Positions 1 through 7,955 of a DNA stretch of 10,400 nucleotides are shown piece after piece (positions within the stretch are counted from its first letter, which is position 1; each line of letters begins with the position of its first letter). Under the pieces are notes generated by a model that was not told the DNA's origin, did not search any database, and worked only from the letters and a program-made list of their open reading frames with translations. Made by a program: the position numbers and the translations under genes. The stretch comes from a bacterium. Lineage in GTDB: Bacteria > Planctomycetota > UBA11346. The stretch is taken from NCBI GenBank assembly GCA_020049615.1, contig JAIFKN010000306.1:1-10400 (forward strand), in the 5' to 3' direction.

Positions 1-309
1 GAACGCGACCTGCGCCTGCGCCTGCGCAGTGCCGAGGTCGAGCTCGAGCGCAGCGTGCGCGAACTGCGCCGCCGCATCGACAACCAGGTGCGCAGCGTCG
101 ACTTGGCGCAGCAGCGCCTGGAGGCCGAGCGTGCCAAGTTCGCCGCCACCGAGGCCAGCTACCGCACCGGCCGGGTCGACAACCTCGAGCTGACCCGAGC
201 TCGCGAGACCCTCGACCGCGCCGAGGTCGACCTGATCGAGTCGCGCATCGATCTGGTCCTGGCCCTGGCCTCGCGCGAGGCCCTGGTACCGCCCGAGGAG
301 GCGCGGTGA
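1..309 (+). CDS. TolC-family outer-membrane efflux protein, C-terminal fragment (partial at 5' end)
   Basis: The reading frame is open from base 1 to the TGA at 307-309, giving the last 102 residues of a protein whose start lies upstream. It is almost all amphipathic alpha-helix rich in Arg, Glu and Ala. It contains the motif YRTGRVDNLELTRARETLDR, the G-x-(V/S)-x-x-LEL-x-A helix-turn of the second repeat of TolC-like outer-membrane factors, followed by a helix ending in LALASREAL, typical of the C-terminal end of this family. Such proteins form trimeric channels spanning the outer membrane and reaching into the periplasm. The next gene starts at 306 inside this stop codon, and four genes for adaptors and a MacB-type pump follow, which supports the role of exit duct. 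The N-terminal signal and first repeat are not visible, so full length and lipidation are unknown. Confidence 0.85.
   Translation, partial: ERDLRLRLRSAEVELERSVRELRRRIDNQVRSVDLAQQRLEAERAKFAATEASYRTGRVDNLELTRARETLDRAEVDLIESRIDLVLALASREALVPPEEAR
295..301 (+). promoter_or_regulatory. Shine-Dalgarno GAGGAGG for the GTG start at 306
   Basis: GAGGAGG lies inside the last codons of the TolC-like gene, four bases before the GTG at 306. The spacing is short, but the match to the anti-Shine-Dalgarno is strong. With the lipoprotein signal that follows directly, it decides in favour of GTG 306 as the start. The GTGA overlap with the upstream stop suggests translational coupling. Confidence 0.6.
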
Positions 310-2810
310 GATCGCCCTGGCTGGCCGGCGGGCTGCTCGCCCTGGCCGGCTGCGCCAGCGAGCCTCCGGCTGCAGCTCCGCCGCTCCGGCTGGTCGCCGC
401 CGAGGCGCCGCCCCAGGACGGCCTGTGGCTGGGCCTGCGCGCCCAGGCCGAGCATCTCAGTCCGGTCGGACACGGGGCGAGCATGGCCTGGGTTCCGGCG
501 GCCTGGGTGGTCGGCGACGGCGCGACGGTAGCGGTCGGCGACGATCTGGTTCGCTACGATACCGAATCCCTGCGTGCGACGGACGCCCAGGACTCATTCA
601 GCATCGAGCGCGACGCCAAGCGCAAGGAACTCGACATCCTGCGCAACGACAGCGACATCTCGGCGCTGCAGAGCCGCATACGGCAGCTGCGCGCCAGTCG
701 TGAGACGGTAGCGGCGGAGCTGGCCGCGGCCAGCGTGGTCGACGCCCAGCAGGTGCGCATCGCCGAGCTGCAGCTCGCCGACGCCGTCACCGAGCACGCC
801 GCAGCGCTGCGTCGCCGGGAGGCTCTCGAACGACTGGCTGCCGCTGGGGCTCCGGTCAGCGGAGCCGACCTGGCTCGCGCTCGTGAGGAGGAGGTGCGCA
901 GCCGCACCGCCCGTGCCGCTCCCGAGGTCAACCTCGAACTGGCCCGCCTGCCTGCGGCGCGTTCCACCGTGCGGCGACTGCAACTGACCCTGGCCGACAT
1001 CGACGCCCAGCTCGGCTCCAGCCCGGAGGAGGGCCTGGAGGCGGAGCTGCGCACCGCGACCGAGCGCCGCGCCCGGCGACTGCTTGATCGCACGCGCGGC
1101 CGCGGCGAGTGGCGCCTCCGGCGGCACGAGGAGATCCTCAAGGTGCTGCAGGATCCGGCGATGCGATCCCGCGCTGCTGGCGTGACCCAACTGCGCGACG
1201 CCGACGTGAAGATCGGGGCCAAGCTGGCCAAGGACATCTCCTGCGTCTTCGTCCTCGGCCCAGAGGGACTTGCCGCCAACGTCTCCGTGCCCGAGCAGAT
1301 GCGCCCGCTGGTGGTCGAAGGGGCCCGCATCGCGCTGCGCTCGCCGGCCTTCGGCCCGGACGCCATCCTCGGCCGCATCGCCGTGGTCTCGGCCTCGCCG
1401 GAGACGGCCAGCGACGGCCAGCGTATCTTTCCAGCCAGGGCCGGGCTGGCCAACCCCCCGCCGGCGATCCGTCCAGGGATGTCGGCCCGATGCAGCCTGA
1501 CGGTCGATGCCGGGCCGGGTGCCGCGATGATACCGGCGTATTGCGTCGCTGATCGCGCGGCTCCGCAGGTCACCCTGGCCGACGGCACCGTCCGACACCT
1601 GGCGGGCTGGCCGATCGGATCTTGGTTCGTGGCCCTCAGCGGGCTCGCGCCGGGGGATCGGGTGCAGGTGCCGGAAGCGGCCGCCCGCAGCGACCGAATC
1701 CGGCTCTCCGCCCTGGTGGAGCCGGCCAGGTTCGTACCGGTGCGGCTGCGCTCCTGGAACTGGGAGGTGCTCGAGGTGCTGCCCGAGGGCCGCCTGGTGC
1801 GCAGCGGCGAGCGGATCGCCCGACTGATCAAGGTCGATTGGTGGCGCAGCGCCGACCAGGTGCGGGCCGAAGCGGAGTTGAACCTGGCCCAGGGGCGGCT
1901 CGACCTGGTCATCGCCCAGCTGTCGGCCACCGATGACCGGGCTGCAGCGCGGGCCGCCTGGGTGCGAGCGCAGCTGCAGCGCGAGCGGGCGCAGCTGGAC
2001 GCCTGGGTGGGTCGGAACGCCTACGACGCCGTCGCCCAGGCCCGTACCGAGGCGGCGCTCGCCACGGCGGTGGTCGGGCACGAGCGCGCGGGGCGCGAAC
2101 TGGCCGCCGCGGTCGAGGAGCGCGATGCCGGCGGGATCAGCGACAACGCCCTGCGCCAGAACCGCCTGGCTGTGGAGAAGGCGGCGGCCTTCCTCGCCCG
2201 GGCCAGGCTCGACGCCGCCGAGCGTGTCCTCGGACCCTCCTGGCTCGAACTGCGCACACTCGATGCCGCGATGCTGACCGCCGTCGAAAACGAGGCGGCC
2301 AAGCGTGAGCTGGCCATCCTTGCCGGCGAGGCCTACCGGGCGCGCATCGCCGGGGCCGCGGCGCGCTTCGACGGGACCCGGCGTGGAGTCGACGGCAACC
2401 TGCGCAACATCGCTGATGAGGAACTGCTGGCCCCGGCTGACGGTCGCCTCGTCTACGCTCGCACCTGGGATGGCCCGCCGCGGCCGGGTCGACGGCTGGA
2501 GAGCTGGGAACCCTTCCGCGTCGCCGAGGGGAACGAGCGTCGCGCGACCTTCGAAGTGCCGGCGCGCCTGTTCGGCCGCATCACCGCCGGGGCGACGGTG
2601 CGCATCCACGGTTCCGGGGCGGCGGACGGCATCGAAGCGACGGTGGTGTCGGTGGCCAACGCCTTCCTGCCGCCCAGCAGCTTCGCCGACGAGGTCGCAC
2701 TCGGCCGAACCCTCGGGGTCGAGGAGCGCATCTTCCAGGTCACCATCTCCTTCACTCCGACCACCCCGGCGCAATTGCCGCCCGGTTCCACCGTCCATGT
2801 CGACCTGTAA
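306..2810 (+). CDS. Tandem-adaptor lipoprotein: two HlyD/MacA-like modules in one chain
   Basis: This is an 834-residue protein with a GTG start that overlaps the previous stop (GTGA). Residues 1-16 form a lipoprotein signal with lipobox L13-A-G-C16. Position +2 is Ala, which under the E. coli Lol rule would favour the outer membrane. Module 1 (about 59-470) has a lipoyl-like half (VVGDGATVAVGDDL, 68-81), a coiled-coil hairpin with tip motif AAAGAPVSGADLARARE near 178-194, a beta-barrel strand region (about 310-345) and a membrane-proximal-like domain ending LAPGDRVQVPE. Module 2 begins near 470: a lipoyl-like half (476-505), a hairpin with tip DAGGISDNALRQN (607-619), a second lipoyl half LLAPADGRL (707-715) and a barrel to the C-terminus, with no membrane-proximal domain after it. 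Adaptors of this fold bridge inner-membrane pumps to TolC channels. A typical family member is about 350-450 residues with one module, so the doubled length is odd. Function is inferred from architecture and operon; residue-level identity to known adaptors is low. Confidence 0.75.
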   Translation: MRSPWLAGGLLALAGCASEPPAAAPPLRLVAAEAPPQDGLWLGLRAQAEHLSPVGHGASMAWVPAAWVVGDGATVAVGDDLVRYDTESLRATDAQDSFSIERDAKRKELDILRNDSDISALQSRIRQLRASRETVAAELAAASVVDAQQVRIAELQLADAVTEHAAALRRREALERLAAAGAPVSGADLARAREEEVRSRTARAAPEVNLELARLPAARSTVRRLQLTLADIDAQLGSSPEEGLEAELRTATERRARRLLDRTRGRGEWRLRRHEEILKVLQDPAMRSRAAGVTQLRDADVKIGAKLAKDISCVFVLGPEGLAANVSVPEQMRPLVVEGARIALRSPAFGPDAILGRIAVVSASPETASDGQRIFPARAGLANPPPAIRPGMSARCSLTVDAGPGAAMIPAYCVADRAAPQVTLADGTVRHLAGWPIGSWFVALSGLAPGDRVQVPEAAARSDRIRLSALVEPARFVPVRLRSWNWEVLEVLPEGRLVRSGERIARLIKVDWWRSADQVRAEAELNLAQGRLDLVIAQLSATDDRAAARAAWVRAQLQRERAQLDAWVGRNAYDAVAQARTEAALATAVVGHERAGRELAAAVEERDAGGISDNALRQNRLAVEKAAAFLARARLDAAERVLGPSWLELRTLDAAMLTAVENEAAKRELAILAGEAYRARIAGAAARFDGTRRGVDGNLRNIADEELLAPADGRLVYARTWDGPPRPGRRLESWEPFRVAEGNERRATFEVPARLFGRITAGATVRIHGSGAADGIEATVVSVANAFLPPSSFADEVALGRTLGVEERIFQVTISFTPTTPAQLPPGSTVHVDL

Positions 2811-5800
2811 GCCTTTGGTTCGGGAGCTCCACCCCCGCCCCAGCGCTGCGCGACGGGTGACTCGTTCTCTCTTGCTGTGCGCCATGGCCATTTCTGGCCG
2901 GGCGGTCGAGGTCGTCGCCACCGGTACGGTGGTGATCGACAGCGGTGCGACCGTGCAGATCAACGCCCCGGCCAAGGAGCAGGTCATCTCCTGGCGGGCG
3001 CCGGACGGCTCGCCGGTGCAAGCCGGCGACATCCTGTTGCGATTCGACACCACGCTGGTCGAGCGGCAACTGCTCGACCGTCGGCGCGGAGCTGAGATGG
3101 CGCGTATCGAGCACGAGCGCCAGGTCGCCTCGCGCGCCGCCGAGGTCGAGGCGCTCGAGGCCGAACGGCGCAAGCTGCGCGCCGAACTGACGGTGGTCCG
3201 GTTGGCCATCGCCCTGGCCGAGGAACGCGATCCGCAGCGCAGCGAACTGCTGCGCGCCGACGTCGCCTCGGCCCGGCTGGCGGCCGGCATCGCCGCCCGC
3301 GAGGCCGAACGCACCCGGGTCGAATACGAGCAGGGGCGCGCCAGCGAGATCGCCTGGGCCGAAGCGCAGCGCAGCGCGATGGCGGCGCGGCTGGCCATCG
3401 CCAGGCCCGAGCTGGCCATGGCCGAGGACGAGCATCCGGCCCTGATCCCTGTCGAGCTCGCCGCACTGCGGCTGAAGGCCGTGGATCTCGCGGTCCGGAT
3501 CGGGCTGAAGGAGGATGGCAGCGAGGATCCGGGGTTGGGCATCGGTGCGCGCATCCAGGCCAGCCGTTCCCAGGGGGAGTCCGACCTTGCTGGCAGGCGC
3601 ATCGAGCTCGAACGCATCGAGGACGAACTGAAGGAATCGGAGCGTGACGTCCTCGACCGGACCCCGCTGGTCGCCATCGAGGTCGCTGCGGTCGGCAAGC
3701 CGGATCCGCTGGCGCGGGTGTCCTTCCTGCCCGGGCGGAGCGAACCGCAGGCAGGCTGGACCGCCGATCGCGGCGAGGAGCGGCGGGATGGCCGCGGTTG
3801 GGACCGCGCCCTCGGAAGCGACGAACTCATCCTGCGCCAGGCCGCCGCGCGCGGCGCTCCGGCCGAGGGCGGAGCGCGTCCATCCGGCGATCGGCCGCGC
3901 GGCAACCGCAAGCGTCCTGGCGGCCAGGGCGGTGGGGGCTCGTTCTCCGGTGGCGTGGCGCTGATCTCCCGCCCGGCTGTATGGTCGCTGCCGCTGCCGC
4001 CTGGGCGGTACGCCGTGACCGTGGCGCTGGGCGACGACCGCAGCTGGGATGGTGCGGCGGTCCGGGTCGAAGGCCGGGCGCTGGCGCTGCCGCCGCGGCT
4101 GGGTCCGGGCCGCACAGAACACCGCATCGAGGTCCAGGTCGATGACGGCAGCCTCGAGTTGCTCATCGGCGACGGCGAGACCAAGGCTGTGCGGGCGGAA
4201 AGGTCCGGAACGATCGTGTGGCAGGGCCATGCGCACATCGGCTTCCGCGTCAACGACCCGAGCTGGTCGCTCGGATTCCTTGCCTCCCCCGAGTCCCGCG
4301 TGATCGACCTGCTGGTGCCGCAGGAACTGGCCCCGCTGCTGACGCCTGGACGCAAACCCGCCACCGGCGAGGCGCCGCTGGCCGAGCGCGTCGCGCTCGG
4401 CGGCGTGGTCGTCCGCCGTCGTGACGGCTCGCGGCTGCCCGCTGCGGTCGCCTCGGTCGGGGCGCAGAACGTGCGCAACGAACCCGGCGATCGCGCCTGG
4501 GACGGCGGCAATCCGGCTGACGCCATAGCCCGCGAGGTCCGCCTGCGCCCGGATCCATCGGTTGCGGGACGCCTGGTGCAGGGCGAGACGGTCGAGGTGC
4601 TGTTCGGATTCGTCCTGCCGCCCGCGGTTTCGGCCCTGCCTCCGCATCTCGTGCGCATCGACCGTGATGGCGCGGCGGTGCGCGTGCACGGGGCCGCATC
4701 CGACCAGGCGGTGGAGGCGCTGCGTCTCGGATCCGCCACGGTGGTCGCCGCCCAGCTCGATCCGGATCGGCTGGTGCTGCCGGGTCCGCGCCAGGTCGGG
4801 CCGGTTTCCGACGTCCAGGGACGCTTCCGTGGCGAGGTCGTGCCCGGCGCCCGTACCCGTGTCGCGCTGCACTGGATCTGGGGCCGGGTCGAGACCCTGG
4901 TTGAGGATGGGGGCCAGGTGCAGGCCGGCGACATCGTCCTGACGGTCTACAATCCGCAGATGGAGGCGGACCGCGACAAGATCGAACGCGAGCGCCGCGC
5001 CGCGGTGCAGCGGGTGGTGGCGTCCGCCGAGCGGCGGCGCCAGGACCTGATCCGCGCCAAGGACGATCACGATGTGCGCCGCGTCGCCGAGGCGACGGCG
5101 CGCCTGCGCCTGCGCCGCCATCTCGACGACGATCCGCTGGGGCGCGAGGACCTCGTTCGAACGATGGCCAGGGCCGAGGACGGCCTCGCCGCCGCCGCAG
5201 ATCGCAGCCGCCGCCTGTCAGGCCTGGGCGCCTCGGATCCCGATGAGGTCGCCAAGACCGCCCACGCCCTGACGGTCGCCACGATCGACCGCGAACGTGC
5301 TGCCCTGACCGCGGCGGAATGGGAATTGCGCTTCGACTGGCTCGCCGGCTGCGCCCTCGCGGCGACCTGGATCGACACGGTCACCGCGTTGGCGCGACGG
5401 GACGATGAGCTGGCCGAGGCGGCGGTGCAGGAGCGCATCAACACCCTGGCCGATCGCATTGCCATGGAGCGGGCGGTCGAGGGCGACTGGTGGCAACGGC
5501 ACTTCTCCACCCGTCGCAACCTGAAGGCACCGGTCGCCGGCCGCATCCTCTTCCAGACCGGCTGGAACGACCAGACCCAGCGCAGCGAGAAGATCGGACG
5601 CGAGTTCCCGGTCTGGGGCGGCATGACCGTGGCCGAGATCGTCGACGAGCAGACCCTGCGCTTCACCACCGAACTGCCCGAGGACCGCTTTCCCGCCCTG
5701 GCGGCGGGCAGCCCCTGCGAGATCGAGTTCGAGTCCGCGCCCGGCCGGCCGGTCCAGGCGCAGTTCTGCGAGCTGGGCCGCGCCTTCCTCATCCCGCGCG

Positions 5801-5934
5801 ACCGTCTGGTCGGGGATGCCGAGGAGGCGGTGTCCAACCGCCGCGCCTTCAAGGCCGTGATCAGCTTCATGCCGCCCGACGATCTGCGTCGGCGGCTTTC
5901 CACCGGTGCGAAAGGATGGGTCAGGCTCCCATGA
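2797..5934 (+). CDS. Tandem-adaptor protein with an inserted malectin-like domain
   Basis: This is a 1045-residue predicted periplasmic protein. The ATG at 2797 lies 14 bases inside the upstream gene. GTG at 2857 (residue 21) is an alternative, and neither has a clear Shine-Dalgarno. A basic stretch then TRSLLLCAMAISGRA (22-36) looks like a signal peptide cut near A36. Module 1 has a lipoyl half with DGSPVQAGDILLRFD (70-84), a coiled coil of about 90-295 with tip EQGRASEIAWAEAQ (from 178), and a second lipoyl half (SGTIVWQG, from 470) plus barrel and membrane-proximal region to about 670. Between coiled coil and second lipoyl half, residues 305-465 resemble a malectin-like beta-sandwich: VSFLPG, GW (W321), GRGW (W335), a Gly/Arg/Pro-rich linker (about 348-390), W396, PGRYAVTVALGD and DGSLELLIGDGE. 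Module 2 has a lipoyl half GGQVQAGDIVL (705-715), a coiled coil (720-905), LKAPVAGRI (909-917) and a barrel to the end. Its C-terminal layout matches the preceding gene, suggesting paralogy. The malectin-like assignment is from motif pattern only. Confidence 0.72.
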   Translation: MSTCKPLVRELHPRPSAARRVTRSLLLCAMAISGRAVEVVATGTVVIDSGATVQINAPAKEQVISWRAPDGSPVQAGDILLRFDTTLVERQLLDRRRGAEMARIEHERQVASRAAEVEALEAERRKLRAELTVVRLAIALAEERDPQRSELLRADVASARLAAGIAAREAERTRVEYEQGRASEIAWAEAQRSAMAARLAIARPELAMAEDEHPALIPVELAALRLKAVDLAVRIGLKEDGSEDPGLGIGARIQASRSQGESDLAGRRIELERIEDELKESERDVLDRTPLVAIEVAAVGKPDPLARVSFLPGRSEPQAGWTADRGEERRDGRGWDRALGSDELILRQAAARGAPAEGGARPSGDRPRGNRKRPGGQGGGGSFSGGVALISRPAVWSLPLPPGRYAVTVALGDDRSWDGAAVRVEGRALALPPRLGPGRTEHRIEVQVDDGSLELLIGDGETKAVRAERSGTIVWQGHAHIGFRVNDPSWSLGFLASPESRVIDLLVPQELAPLLTPGRKPATGEAPLAERVALGGVVVRRRDGSRLPAAVASVGAQNVRNEPGDRAWDGGNPADAIAREVRLRPDPSVAGRLVQGETVEVLFGFVLPPAVSALPPHLVRIDRDGAAVRVHGAASDQAVEALRLGSATVVAAQLDPDRLVLPGPRQVGPVSDVQGRFRGEVVPGARTRVALHWIWGRVETLVEDGGQVQAGDIVLTVYNPQMEADRDKIERERRAAVQRVVASAERRRQDLIRAKDDHDVRRVAEATARLRLRRHLDDDPLGREDLVRTMARAEDGLAAAADRSRRLSGLGASDPDEVAKTAHALTVATIDRERAALTAAEWELRFDWLAGCALAATWIDTVTALARRDDELAEAAVQERINTLADRIAMERAVEGDWWQRHFSTRRNLKAPVAGRILFQTGWNDQTQRSEKIGREFPVWGGMTVAEIVDEQTLRFTTELPEDRFPALAAGSPCEIEFESAPGRPVQAQFCELGRAFLIPRDRLVGDAEEAVSNRRAFKAVISFMPPDDLRRRLSTGAKGWVRLP

Positions 5935-7955
5935 GGAAATCCCCACGGCGCATCTGGTGGATCATTGCGCTGGCCGCGCCCCTGGCCGTCTTCGCACTGC
6001 TTGTCGCCGGCCGGCGTGGCGAGCCCGAACGCCAGCAGACCGAGGTGGTCCGGGTCGAGCGTGGCGAGGTGGCGCCGGTGCAGCGCGAACTCGGAGTGCT
6101 CGCACCGCGCGACCCGGTGATCGCGAAATCCCCGTTCAATGCCAAGCTGCAGTGGGTGATCGAGGATGGCACCTGGGTCGAGCCGGGCACCGACCTGTTC
6201 ATCCTCAGCGACGAGGACGAGATCAGGCGGGTGGCCGAGTTGCGCGCCCAGCTTGTCCAGGGCCGGGCCGAGTTGCGCCTGGCCAAGATGAAGCTCGAGC
6301 ACGGCGAGGCCATCGAAGGCCCCAAGCTCAAGGCGGCCGAGCGCGCCTACGCCCTGGCCCAGGTCCGCCGCCGGCTGGTCGAGGCGAAGCCGGTCGGCGG
6401 CATGGAACTGGTCCGCCTGGCCGAAGCGCTGCGGCCGCTCGACGCCGCCACTCGGGCGGCGCGGCACGAGGCGGAGCGCACGCAGGACGCATGGCAGACG
6501 GCCCTCGACGGCTATCTCGAGGCGCTCGACGCCTGGCAGAGCGGGCGCGACCGCGTCCTGCGCAGCCAGGCCAAGCTCGACGAGCTGGAAGCCGGCAGCG
6601 ACGCGCAGGCTGCCGACCCGGTCAAGGCCAAGGCCGAGCGCGAAGCCCAGATCGTCGAGTTGCGCGCCGCGATCGACGCCGAGCGCGTCCGCTCCCCGGC
6701 CCTGTCCGAGGCCCTGGAAAAGGCGCGCTCGGCCCGGGATGAGCAGCAGCGTCCACGCGACGAGGCCGCTGCCGCCCTCGCCGCCGCCGAGGCGGCCGAG
6801 TCCGACCTGCGCTTCCGTGCCGAGGTCGAGAAGCAGGGTCTGCCGCAGACCCGGCTGCAGCTGGACGAGCAGCAGGCGGCGATCGATCTTGCTGAGACGC
6901 GTCGCCAACTGGAGCAGACCCGGGTCGCGGTCGCGAGCGGCACCGTTTCGCGCAGCGAGCTGGAACGCCTCACCGACCAGGAGTCCAAGCAGCAGAACGC
7001 CCTTCTGGTCATCCGCACCCGGCTGGCCATCGCCCAGCGCCCACCTGACGCCAGGACCATCGCCGAGGCCGACGCGGTGCTGCTGCAGGCGCGCATCGGG
7101 GCCGAGGACGCCAGGGCGGCCTACGGCCGCGCCATCGCCCTGCTCGAGCAGGAACTGGCGCTGAAGCTGCTCCAGGTGGAGCGCACCGCGGCGCAGATCG
7201 ATGTGCGTTCGGCCGGTTTCCCGGCGGTGATCGAGGCAGGCATCCGCTTCGCCGAGCGCGAGTTGGCAATGCTTGGCCCCGAGGAGGCCGCCGATCGGGC
7301 GATGGTGGAGGCCCAGTTGGCCAAGCTCAAGGAGCAGCAGGCCGCCGCGGCCGGATCACCGCCCAATGTGGTCAAGTCGCCGGTGGCCGGGCTGGTCAAC
7401 GTGATGCGCAATGGCGACCGCCAGCGCCAGGCCGGCGATCAGGCGTGGGAGTTCGATGCCATGGTCGAGATCTACCCGCCGGAGAACATGGATGTGCTGC
7501 TGCGCGTCAACGAGGTCGACCTCCGCCACCTGCGCCCCGGCCAGGCCGCCCGTGTGGTCATCCCGGCGCTCAAGGACCGCGAGATGCGCGGCGAGGTGGT
7601 GCAGATCGCCGGCGTCGGCCGCGACAAGTTTTCGCGGCCGGAATATGCCGGGAAGGCGGGTTTCGCCGATGTCGTCGACTTCGAGGCGCGGGTGCGTCTG
7701 GCCGACACCACCGGCGTCGAACTGCGCCAGGGCATGGCCGCGCGGGTCGAGATCGCCCTGGGGCCGCCGGAGACGGTCCTGCGCCTGCCCCTGGCCGCGG
7801 TGCTGGCCGGGGAAAAGGGGAGCTGGCTGGTACGGCGGCGCGACGGCCGCCTGCAGCCGGTCGAGGGCTCGCCGAGGGGACCGCTGTGGTTCGCGCTCAG
7901 CGGCGGGCTGGCCGAGGGCGATGAGGTCGTGATCGTCCGGACGAGGAACCGCTGA
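5931..7955 (+). CDS. MacA/HlyD-type periplasmic adaptor, membrane-anchored, with very long hairpin
   Basis: This is a 674-residue protein; the ATG at 5931 overlaps the upstream TGA (ATGA). A second ATG at 5916 would add five residues. A short basic start (MRKSPRR) and the hydrophobic segment [19 protein letters not shown] (9-27) form one N-terminal membrane anchor, placing the rest in the periplasm. The first lipoyl half is near 65-95 ([16 protein letters not shown]), with a Glu/Arg/Ala-rich coiled coil from about 98 to 478. The second lipoyl half begins at [12 protein letters not shown] (480-491) and a beta-barrel follows ([21 protein letters not shown]). A membrane-proximal domain ends [14 protein letters not shown]. 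This is the domain order of MacA, the adaptor that binds MacB and docks on TolC, but E. coli MacA has 371 residues. Two tip-like motifs occur, [16 protein letters not shown] (from 151) and [17 protein letters not shown] (from 333). Its position directly before the MacB-type gene supports it as the pump's direct partner. Confidence 0.85.
   Translation: MRKSPRRIWWIIALAAPLAVFALLVAGRRGEPERQQTEVVRVERGEVAPVQRELGVLAPRDPVIAKSPFNAKLQWVIEDGTWVEPGTDLFILSDEDEIRRVAELRAQLVQGRAELRLAKMKLEHGEAIEGPKLKAAERAYALAQVRRRLVEAKPVGGMELVRLAEALRPLDAATRAARHEAERTQDAWQTALDGYLEALDAWQSGRDRVLRSQAKLDELEAGSDAQAADPVKAKAEREAQIVELRAAIDAERVRSPALSEALEKARSARDEQQRPRDEAAAALAAAEAAESDLRFRAEVEKQGLPQTRLQLDEQQAAIDLAETRRQLEQTRVAVASGTVSRSELERLTDQESKQQNALLVIRTRLAIAQRPPDARTIAEADAVLLQARIGAEDARAAYGRAIALLEQELALKLLQVERTAAQIDVRSAGFPAVIEAGIRFAERELAMLGPEEAADRAMVEAQLAKLKEQQAAAAGSPPNVVKSPVAGLVNVMRNGDRQRQAGDQAWEFDAMVEIYPPENMDVLLRVNEVDLRHLRPGQAARVVIPALKDREMRGEVVQIAGVGRDKFSRPEYAGKAGFADVVDFEARVRLADTTGVELRQGMAARVEIALGPPETVLRLPLAAVLAGEKGSWLVRRRDGRLQPVEGSPRGPLWFALSGGLAEGDEVVIVRTRNR
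7943..7947 (+). promoter_or_regulatory. Shine-Dalgarno GAGGA for the ABC transporter start at 7955
   Basis: GAGGA lies seven bases upstream of the ATG at 7955, inside the last codons of the adaptor gene. The ATG shares its A with the upstream TGA (TGATG), so this site probably also serves re-initiation by ribosomes finishing the adaptor. Confidence 0.55.

Noticed and set aside
10..27. Three tandem CTGCGC hexamers
   Set aside because: They encode Leu-Arg repeats within a helical TolC segment and recur elsewhere as common codon pairs; no sign of a functional repeat.
2305..2796. Upstream in-frame extension of the third operon gene
   Set aside because: It lies entirely inside the preceding gene in another frame, encodes Arg/Pro/Ser-rich nonsense, and would bury the signal peptide.
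2851..2875. Possible twin-arginine export signal (RRVTRS)
   Set aside because: It lacks the F/L-K consensus after the arginines, and the protein shows no cofactor-binding domain.
2869..2880. Possible lipobox LLLC in the third operon gene
   Set aside because: The residue before Cys is Leu, not Gly/Ala/Ser as lipoboxes require, and the hydrophobic stretch continues past the Cys to a better signal-peptidase I site near A36.
594..4934. Minus-strand open frame of about 1446 codons antisense to the tandem-adaptor genes
   Set aside because: It is Ser/Arg/Pro-rich without domain sense, crosses two well-supported genes, and is what high GC at third positions produces on the opposite strand.
5490..5930. 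Upstream in-frame extension of the MacA-type gene
   Set aside because: It overlaps the C-terminal barrel of the previous gene and lacks sense; the transmembrane anchor begins right after ATG 5931.
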